From an uncultured Pseudomonadota bacterium (GTDB taxonomy: Bacteria; Pseudomonadota; Gammaproteobacteria; Burkholderiales; Methylophilaceae): 20,653 nucleotides of DNA. This document shows, piece by piece, positions 15,319 through 20,653 of this stretch. The DNA lies in the NCBI GenBank assembly GCA_903860085.1, contig CAIOPD010000083.1, positions 1 to 20,653 on the forward strand, given 5' to 3'. Both the position numbers and the translations under genes were made by a program. The notes under the pieces are model-generated. The model was not told the DNA's origin. It was given only the letters and a program-made list of their open reading frames with translations, and ran no database searches. Numbering within the stretch: the stretch's first letter is position 1; every line of letters starts with the position of its first letter.

Positions 15319-16713
15319 TTACTTTCCAGCGGCAGGCTCAAACCAATTAAGCTGTTCGCGTAAACGCACTACTTCGCCAATAATCGTTAAGCATGGTGCT
15401 TTTAATTGTGCCGAAACTACCTTTTCCGCTAAATCCTGTAAGGTCGCCGTGACCACACGTTGGCGCTGCGTTGTGCCTTGTTCAACCACAGCCACTGGCA
15501 TATCAGGGGCGACGCCATGCTTTATCAACTGCTGGCATATTTCTGCCAAGCCAACCAAACCCATATACACCACCACGGTTTGTCGTGGCCTCGACATGGC
15601 GACCCAGTCCAAATCTAAAGTACCATTTTTAAGATGCCCAGTAATAAATAAGCAAGCCTGAGCGTAATCGCGATGGGTCAGCGGAATGCCTGCATAGCTT
15701 GAAACCCCATTAGCGGCTGTAATCCCCGGCACCACTTGAAACGGCACGCCGCGCGCCATTAAGGTTTCAATCTCCTCACCGCCACGCCCAAATATAAAGG
15801 GGTCGCCGCCTTTTAAACGCAACACGCGCTTGCCTTCTAAAGCGAGCTTAGCTAACAACTCATTGATTTCTTCCTGTGGCAAGGTATGTTGATCACGTGC
15901 TTTGCCGACATAAATCAACTCAGCATCACGGCGCACCAACTCCATCACTTCTGGGCTGACCAGCTTATCGTAGACGCAAACATCGCATTGCTGCATTAAA
16001 CGTAAAGCTCTAAATGTTAATAGATCTGGGTCACCAGGCCCACCGCCGACTAGATAAACTTCACCGTGCTGTTGTGAGGGTGTTGCTGATAAAGCATCCT
16101 CTAGTGCGGTACGGGCCGCAGCTTCCTGCCCAGATAAAATGCGCTCGACAATCGGCCCTTGTAAGATACCTTCCCAGAATATACGGCGCTGTTGCGTTGT
16201 TGGAAACTTGGCTTTAACTTTATCTCTAAACTCCCCCGCAATATGCGCAATGCGGCCATAACCCTCAGGCAACATGGTTTCAATTTTGGTGCGTATATAA
16301 CGCGCCAGTACCGGCGCGTTACCTTCACTTGAGATCGCGATAACGATTGGCGAGCGCTCAACAATCGATGCCATCGTAAAAGTGCACAAACTTGGGGAAT
16401 CCACCACATTGACTGGAATATTTAAAATCTTAGCATCGTTAGATACCGCAACATTAACGTCCTGATCGTCGGTTGCGGCAATGACTAAGCAAGCGCCTTG
16501 AAGCTGATCGGCTGAGTGATAGCGCATGGCACTGTAATGGATTTTTTTTGCGTCAACCAAGACTTGCAACTCATGACAAATTTCAGGTGAAATTAAAGCC
16601 ACTGAAGCATTAGCTTTCAACAAGGTACCCACTTTGCGCACAGCGACATCACCACCGCCGACAACCACGCAGGTACGATCGGTAATGTTAATAAAAATGG
16701 GGAGTGCTTGCAT
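15319..16713 (-). CDS. cysG: Siroheme synthase, three-activity CysG
   Basis: A fusion enzyme that turns uroporphyrinogen III into siroheme, the cofactor of assimilatory sulfite and nitrite reductases. The N-terminal half (about 1-150) is the precorrin-2 dehydrogenase/ferrochelatase with the NAD motif VVVGGGDVAVRK, Asp105 in VNVVDSPS (catalytic position) and Ser128 in AISSEGNAP. The C-terminal half (about 217-464) is the SAM-dependent methyltransferase with VGGGPGDPDLLT, Asp249 in YDKLVS, Lys271 in VGKARDQHT, LKGGDPFIFGRGGEE, and Met384 in VVYMGLVG. Length 464 (E. coli 457), and all active-site positions look intact. It is a single-gene unit, divergent from miaB with a 128-base shared control region. 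Sulfur or nitrogen control is likely but not shown by a site I recognise. Confidence 0.96.
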   Translation of the reverse strand: MQALPIFINITDRTCVVVGGGDVAVRKVGTLLKANASVALISPEICHELQVLVDAKKIHYSAMRYHSADQLQGACLVIAATDDQDVNVAVSNDAKILNIPVNVVDSPSLCTFTMASIVERSPIVIAISSEGNAPVLARYIRTKIETMLPEGYGRIAHIAGEFRDKVKAKFPTTQQRRIFWEGILQGPIVERILSGQEAAARTALEDALSATPSQQHGEVYLVGGGPGDPDLLTFRALRLMQQCDVCVYDKLVSPEVMELVRRDAELIYVGKARDQHTLPQEEINELLAKLALEGKRVLRLKGGDPFIFGRGGEEIETLMARGVPFQVVPGITAANGVSSYAGIPLTHRDYAQACLFITGHLKNGTLDLDWVAMSRPRQTVVVYMGLVGLAEICQQLIKHGVAPDMPVAVVEQGTTQRQRVVTATLQDLAEKVVSAQLKAPCLTIIGEVVRLREQLNWFEPAAGK

Positions 16714-16769
16714 ACTTGGCTTACCTTGATTGTTTCTAGTCTATTGATTTGATGTCATTTTACATGGCT

Positions 16770-16798
16770 CTCATGAATTTTACGTTAAGCATCATGAG
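16770..16798. promoter_or_regulatory. Inverted repeat between cysG and miaB
   Basis: CTCATGA (16770-16776) and TCATGAG (16792-16798) form a perfect 7-base inverted repeat with centres 22 bases apart, about two helical turns. It overlaps the -35 region of a possible miaB promoter (TTAAGC 16785-16790, TAAAAT 16808-16813). A dimeric regulator site is a possible reading. Confidence 0.35.
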
Positions 16799-16841
16799 CA
16801 AATGCGCTAAAATGCTGTTTTAGCCACTGTATGTTGATGCC

Positions 16842-18236
16842 TTGAATCCCACTGAAAATAATTTGACCCCTGATACAACCACTCCCAAAGGTGATTTGGC
16901 TACACCGAAAAAGATTTTTATTAAAACCTTTGGCTGCCAGATGAATGAGTACGACTCATCCCGCATGGCCGATATGCTGAACGCATCGGACGGCATGATA
17001 GAAACCTCAACCCCTGAAGATGCTGATGTGATTTTGCTCAATACCTGCTCAGTGCGTGAAAAAGCGGAAGAAAAAGTATTTAGTCACTTAGGCCGGTTTA
17101 TCCCGCTAAAAAAAGCCAATCCAAATTTGGTGATTGCCGTTGGAGGTTGCGTTGCCTCACAAGAAGGCGAGAACATCATTACGCGTGCGCCTTATGTTGA
17201 CGTGGTGTTCGGCCCGCAAACCCTACACCGTTTACCGCAAATGATTAAGAGTAGCCAAAGTAGTGGTCAGTCGCAAGTGGATATCAGCTTTCCTGAAATT
17301 GAAAAGTTTGATCATTTGCCACCACCGCGCGTAGAAGGCGCTAGTGCTTTTTTAAGCATTATGGAAGGTTGCAGTAAATACTGTAGCTTTTGCGTGGTAC
17401 CGTTTACCCGCGGTGAAGAAGTATCACGCCCATTTGCAGATATTCTAACTGAAGCTGCTCAACTGGCAGCACAAGGCGTTAAAGAAATCACCTTGCTCGG
17501 ACAAAACGTGAATGCCTACCGTGTGGACTATGTCGGAGTAGAGGCTGACCTAGCGCTATTGATTGAGTTGATTGCCGAAATTCCACAAATTGAGCGCATA
17601 CGCTTTACCACTAGCCACCCGAACGAAATGAATCAACGCCTGATTGATTGCTTTGCCAATACGCCGAAACTAGCGGTTCAGTTACACCTGCCAGTGCAAG
17701 CGGGTGCCGACCGCGTGCTAATGGCGATGAAGCGTAACTATACGGCTTTGCAATACAAATCAACCATACGCAAACTTCGCACGGCCAACCCAAACTTAAC
17801 CTTTACTTCTGACTTTATCGTTGGCTTCCCTGGTGAATCCGAAGCCGAATTTGAAGCTACCGCAAAATTAATGCAAGACATAGGTTTTGATTACAGCTTT
17901 AGTTTTTTATATAGTCCACGCCCAGGTACACCTGCATCTTATCTGGCAGATGACACCTCACAAGAAGTTAAATTGGCCCGCCTGAGCAAACTGCAAGCCA
18001 TTAATGAAGCCCAAGGTAAAGCCATCAGCAGCGCAATGTTAGGTTCGGTGCAGCGCGTATTGATTGAAAGCGCCTCATGGAAAGATAAGAGTGAACTGGC
18101 TGGCAAAACGGATAACAACCGTATAGTTGATCTTGTAGGCCCGACCAATCTGATTAATCAATTTGTGAATGTGCTAATTACTGACGTAGCCAATCCACGT
18201 CGTTTACGTGGCGAAATTATTACTAACGCTTTATAG
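16842..18236 (+). CDS. miaB: tRNA-2-methylthio-N6-dimethylallyladenosine synthase MiaB
   Basis: Radical-SAM methylthiotransferase that adds the 2-methylthio group to i6A37 of tRNAs reading UNN codons. The 464-residue product has the N-terminal UPF0004 domain with three auxiliary-cluster cysteines: Cys32 (TFGCQMNEYDS), Cys69 (NTCSVREKAE) and Cys103 (VGGCVASQEG). The radical-SAM CxxxCxxC is at 177/181/184 (GCSKYCSFC), then TLLGQNVNAYR and FVGFP-type IVGFPGESEAEF, and a C-terminal TRAM domain. No ATG or GTG is available before Cys32, so initiation is at a TTG: 16842 is given here, but 16896, with AGGTGAT just upstream, would give a more usual N-terminus. phoH follows after 7 bases. Confidence 0.95.
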   Translation: MNPTENNLTPDTTTPKGDLATPKKIFIKTFGCQMNEYDSSRMADMLNASDGMIETSTPEDADVILLNTCSVREKAEEKVFSHLGRFIPLKKANPNLVIAVGGCVASQEGENIITRAPYVDVVFGPQTLHRLPQMIKSSQSSGQSQVDISFPEIEKFDHLPPPRVEGASAFLSIMEGCSKYCSFCVVPFTRGEEVSRPFADILTEAAQLAAQGVKEITLLGQNVNAYRVDYVGVEADLALLIELIAEIPQIERIRFTTSHPNEMNQRLIDCFANTPKLAVQLHLPVQAGADRVLMAMKRNYTALQYKSTIRKLRTANPNLTFTSDFIVGFPGESEAEFEATAKLMQDIGFDYSFSFLYSPRPGTPASYLADDTSQEVKLARLSKLQAINEAQGKAISSAMLGSVQRVLIESASWKDKSELAGKTDNNRIVDLVGPTNLINQFVNVLITDVANPRRLRGEIITNAL

Positions 18237-18243
18237 AGCCCTT

Positions 18244-19194
18244 ATGGAAATCACTCTAAGTCCTGAAGACAATATTCGACTAGCTAATCTATGCGGCGCA
18301 TTAGACGAAAATATTAAACAAATTGAAGCCGCACTTGAAGTGACTATTGCCCGTCGCGGCGCTCATTTCAAAATTACCGGCGAGTTGCAGCACAGCAGGT
18401 TGGCGGCACAGCTACTGGAAAATTTTTATGCGCGCGCCAAGAAGCCTATCGATCTAGAAGAAATTCAACTAGGACTTGTCGAAATTGACAAACTTAAACC
18501 AGAAGATGTAGCCACCTCTACGATGCCTGTGTTGATGACCCGTCGCAGTGAGTTTCATGGTCGCACACCTCGCCAAGTCGCTTATCTCCAACAAATTCAA
18601 GATTTTGATATCACTTTTGGCATCGGCCCAGCTGGTACCGGTAAAACTTACTTAGCTGTCGCCAGTGCAGTAGACGCCATGGCGCGCGATCGGGTTAAAC
18701 GCATCGTACTCGTGCGCCCTGCTGTAGAGGCTGGTGAACGCCTAGGGTTTTTGCCAGGAGATCTAAATCAAAAAGTAGATCCTTACCTACGCCCGCTCTA
18801 TGATGCCCTTTATGACTTAGCCGGCTACGACACGGTGAATAAAATGTTTGAACGCGGCGCCATTGAAGTGGCCCCACTCGCTTATATGCGTGGTCGGACA
18901 TTGAACCAAAGTTTTATCATTTTAGATGAAGCGCAAAACACCACACCTGAACAAATGAAGATGTTTTTGACCCGCATTGGGTTTGGTACTAAGGCAGTAA
19001 TCACTGGTGACGTAACGCAAATTGACTTGCAACGACACCAAAAAAGCGGCTTGGTCGAAGCGCAAAAAGTACTGAAAGATATAAAAGGAATTGCAATGAC
19101 GCACTTCTTGGCGGCCGATGTCGTGCGCCATCCCTTAGTGCAAAAAATTGTCAATGCTTACGAAGATTACGAACTGAAAAACCAAAACACCTAA
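18244..19194 (+). CDS. ybeZ: PhoH-like ATPase (YbeZ)
   Basis: Cytoplasmic PhoH-family ATPase that usually stands beside ybeY and is linked to RNA and ribosome metabolism. From the ATG at 18244 it has 316 residues. The N-terminal KH-like part (about 1-85) precedes the P-loop ATPase with Walker A GPAGTGKT at 128-135, VRPAVEAGERLGFLPGD, Walker B FIILDEAQNTTPEQM, and sensor-like TRIGFGTKAVITGDVTQIDL. A GTG 36 bases earlier would overlap miaB and is less likely; AGAG precedes the ATG. The name comes from E. coli phoH, a phosphate-starvation gene, but no Pho box is visible here. It is followed by a psiE-like gene rather than directly by ybeY. Confidence 0.95.
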   Translation: MEITLSPEDNIRLANLCGALDENIKQIEAALEVTIARRGAHFKITGELQHSRLAAQLLENFYARAKKPIDLEEIQLGLVEIDKLKPEDVATSTMPVLMTRRSEFHGRTPRQVAYLQQIQDFDITFGIGPAGTGKTYLAVASAVDAMARDRVKRIVLVRPAVEAGERLGFLPGDLNQKVDPYLRPLYDALYDLAGYDTVNKMFERGAIEVAPLAYMRGRTLNQSFIILDEAQNTTPEQMKMFLTRIGFGTKAVITGDVTQIDLQRHQKSGLVEAQKVLKDIKGIAMTHFLAADVVRHPLVQKIVNAYEDYELKNQNT

Positions 19195-19196
19195 GC

Positions 19197-19230
19197 TATA
19201 CCATTTAACCTGTTAGTTAAAAGGTATAAT
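19197..19230 (+). promoter_or_regulatory. Long inverted repeat overlapping a psiE -10 box
   Basis: TATACCATTTAAC (19197-19209) and GTTAAAAGGTATA (19216-19228) pair at 12 of 13 positions around the loop CTGTTA. The right arm merges with a perfect -10, TATAAT (19225-19230). There is no T tract, so a terminator is unlikely. It may be an operator, an attenuator hairpin, or an mRNA-processing stem between phoH and psiE. Confidence 0.55.
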
Positions 19231-19262
19231 AAATTCGCAATTAGCAGACTTAAGGAAGCGTT

Positions 19263-19673
19263 ATGACCCCAAATAAATTTAGCCGATTTACCCAAGTGAG
19301 TCTTGGCATGGTTGGGCAAGGCGTACTCATCATTATTGCCATCGCCACTATTTTCGCCATCTTTCAGGCCATTAACCACATCTGGCTCGCACGTGCGATT
19401 AGTGTTGGCGATCTGCTACTGCTATTTTTATACCTCGAAGTGATGTCCATGCTTGACCACTACCTTGGTTCCGGTAATTTGCCCGTACGTTATCCGCTTT
19501 ATATTGGCATCATTGCTTTGGCACGCTATCTGGTGCTAGATATTGCCGATATTGACGCTTTCCGTATGTTTGCGCTTTCAGGCTCTATCTTTTTAATTGC
19601 GATGGCGATTTTGGTGGTGCGCTATGGCCATGTTCGCTTCCCTTACACCGACTGCCCGACCCAATCGAAATAA
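19263..19673 (+). CDS. PsiE-family membrane protein
   Basis: Integral membrane protein of 136 residues, the same length as E. coli PsiE (phosphate-starvation-inducible; molecular role unknown). Four hydrophobic helices are seen at about 18-40, 47-66, 78-95 and 100-121. Family-like features are LLLLFLYLEVMSMLDHYLGS, then LPVRYPLYIGIIALARYLVLD, which match the F.YLE.....Y......P.RY..YI.I....R pattern of PsiE. AAGGAAG before the ATG is a strong ribosome site. It interrupts the usual phoH-ybeY adjacency and has its own possible promoter in the phoH-psiE gap. A 48-base gap with a hairpin separates it from ybeY. The family call is fairly firm; the function is unknown. Confidence 0.85.
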   Translation: MTPNKFSRFTQVSLGMVGQGVLIIIAIATIFAIFQAINHIWLARAISVGDLLLLFLYLEVMSMLDHYLGSGNLPVRYPLYIGIIALARYLVLDIADIDAFRMFALSGSIFLIAMAILVVRYGHVRFPYTDCPTQSK

Positions 19674-19681
19674 TTACAAGC

Positions 19682-19711
19682 TACGCGACCAAGACGACTT
19701 CCGGTCGCGTA
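19682..19711 (+). promoter_or_regulatory. Hairpin just before the ybeY start
   Basis: TACGCGACC (19682-19690) pairs perfectly with GGTCGCGTA (19703-19711), loop of 12. It fills the psiE-ybeY gap and ends 10 bases before the ybeY ATG, in the zone where a ribosome site should lie. No T tract follows. Confidence 0.6.
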
Positions 19712-19721
19712 ACCAACCTCT

Positions 19722-20171
19722 ATGCCTAAACTCAACCTCACCCTACAACTCGCTAGTGAGCAATCGTCAATCCCTAGCGCTAAAGAATTTAGGCAATGGG
19801 CTAACGCTAGCCTTCGCGTAGATACTGAAGTCACATTTCGTATTGTGGATAAAGCAGAAGGCCGTGCCCTTAATCTTGCTTATAGAGCAAAAGATTACGC
19901 CACTAATGTCCTTACTTTTCCGCTAAGTGATGAGCCGCACTTAATGGGTGACATTGTTATTTGTGCGCCAGTTGTCGCGGCTGAGGCCATAGCTCAAGGC
20001 AAATCATTGACAGCACACTATGCGCATTTGACCGTGCATGGCATTTTACATTTACATGGCTATGATCACGAAATCGAAGCGCAAGCCGAACTAATGGAAA
20101 GCTTAGAAACAGCAATTATGAGTAAATTAGGGTATGCTGACCCCTATCTCATTACAGAGGGCGCCAACTAA
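19722..20171 (+). CDS. ybeY: Endoribonuclease/rRNA maturation factor YbeY
   Basis: Zinc-dependent protein needed for 16S rRNA 3'-end maturation and ribosome quality control. The 149-residue product has the conserved GDIVIC strand and the UPF0054 metal-site signature HGILHLHGYDH, with three histidines in the HxxxHxxxxxH pattern, plus RALNLAYRAKDYATNVLTFP earlier. The start ATG follows ACCAACCTCT, with no Shine-Dalgarno sequence and a stable hairpin directly upstream, which is unusual for this essential-type factor. Its TAA stop overlaps the corC start by one base (TAATG), so corC is probably translated by coupling. Confidence 0.95.
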   Translation: MPKLNLTLQLASEQSSIPSAKEFRQWANASLRVDTEVTFRIVDKAEGRALNLAYRAKDYATNVLTFPLSDEPHLMGDIVICAPVVAAEAIAQGKSLTAHYAHLTVHGILHLHGYDHEIEAQAELMESLETAIMSKLGYADPYLITEGAN

Positions 20172-20653
20172 TGGCTACCGAGTCGGAAAAACCTAGTTTA
20201 TTAGAACGTTTAAGTCATTTTTTACTGCGCGAACCTGAAGATCGTGAACAACTGGTCGAGCTGTTACACGGCGCTTATGAAAATAGCTTAATGGATTCAG
20301 ACTCGCTCGCCATGATTGAAGGCGTGCTCCAAGTAAGTGAAATGCAAGTGCGCGACATCATGATTCCGCGCTCACAAATGGATGTCATTGACATCACCCA
20401 CGCGCCAGAAACTTTCATCCCCCATGTGATAGAAACCGCTCACTCGCGCTTTCCGGTCATTGAAGACAATAAAAACGACGTTATCGGCATCTTGCTAGCG
20501 AAAGACTTGCTTCGTTACTACGCTGGTGAAGACTTTGAAGTGCGTGATATGTTGCGCCCTGCTATCTTTATTCCTGAAGCCAAGCGCCTGAATGTCTTAC
20601 TTAAAGAATTTCGTAGCAACCGCAACCATATTGCCATCGTGGTAGATGAATAC
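20171..20653 (+). CDS. corC: CorC/YbeX-family CBS-domain protein (partial)
   Basis: The first 161 codons of a HlyC/CorC-family protein, cut by the right end of the window; a full member has about 280-300 residues. Seen here are the N-terminal SLLERLSHFLLREPEDREQL segment, the entry motif GVLQVSEMQVRDIMIPRSQM, one complete CBS domain (about 55-115, with HSRFPVIEDNKNDVIGILLAKDLLR) and the start of the second (MLRPAIFIPEAKRLNVLLKEFR.. up to IAIVVDEY). The C-terminal transporter-associated domain lies outside. E. coli CorC was linked to Mg2+/Co2+ efflux, but the YbeX type in this operon is also tied to ribosome-related functions. It starts at the ATG overlapping the ybeY stop. Confidence 0.93.
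   Translation, partial: MATESEKPSLLERLSHFLLREPEDREQLVELLHGAYENSLMDSDSLAMIEGVLQVSEMQVRDIMIPRSQMDVIDITHAPETFIPHVIETAHSRFPVIEDNKNDVIGILLAKDLLRYYAGEDFEVRDMLRPAIFIPEAKRLNVLLKEFRSNRNHIAIVVDEY

Noticed and set aside
18208..18243. Upstream GTG start for phoH overlapping miaB
   Set aside because: The added residues are not PhoH-like, and the ATG at 18244 has AGAG upstream with normal spacing.
19195..19262. Pho box upstream of psiE
   Set aside because: A single CTGTTA occurs in the hairpin loop, but the second CTGTCA-type repeat 11 bases away is missing.
1..20653. Mobile elements, CRISPR arrays, toxin-antitoxin or defence genes
   Set aside because: No transposase, integrase, repeat-spacer pattern, attachment-site duplication or defence motif was found; gene order and composition are uniform and chromosomal.

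Overview
The window reads as a continuous piece of bacterial chromosome, most likely from a betaproteobacterium of the Methylophilaceae (Methylotenera-like). The moderately AT-rich codon use, the order lolB / ispE / tRNA-Gln / prs / rplY / pth / ychF, an EarP-type elongation factor P pair, and the miaB-phoH-ybeY-corC block all fit that group. The family assignment is inference from gene content. I see no insertion sequence, prophage, CRISPR array or plasmid gene, and no stretch over 300 bases lacks a gene.

Layout, left to right. (1) Positions 237-4798 hold a tight plus-strand run: a TPR lipoprotein, the lipoprotein-insertion factor lolB, a small membrane-anchored protein of unknown function, the transcript-cleavage factor greB, and earP. 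efp follows, apparently with its own promoter and a good terminator. EarP is the rhamnosyltransferase for Arg32 of EF-P, and this EF-P has Arg at position 32. (2) Positions 5535-10108 hold ispE (isoprenoid precursors), tRNA-Gln, prs (PRPP synthesis), rplY (ribosomal protein L25), pth (peptidyl-tRNA recycling) and ychF, with terminators after tRNA-Gln and rplY. (3) A tRNA with anticodon CAT has a near-consensus promoter and a terminator; a four-helix membrane protein of unknown function follows. (4) Two minus-strand genes come next: a FemAB/GNAT-like protein (PF04339 type) and an exported EF-hand protein. (5) An OmpR/EnvZ-type two-component pair is on the plus strand and converges on cysG (siroheme synthase) on the minus strand. 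(6) From 16842 to the right edge runs miaB - phoH - psiE-like - ybeY - corC (corC is cut by the window end). This is the widespread miaB-ybeZYX cluster with a PsiE-family membrane protein inserted between phoH and ybeY.

The common theme is translation and envelope housekeeping. No clearly new system is present. The points that most deserve a second look are the EarP/EF-P pair placed between lolB and ispE, the PsiE insertion flanked by two strong inverted repeats, the exported EF-hand protein, and the unassigned membrane proteins at 2693 and 10525. Three genes (envZ, the EF-hand gene, miaB) seem to start with TTG.
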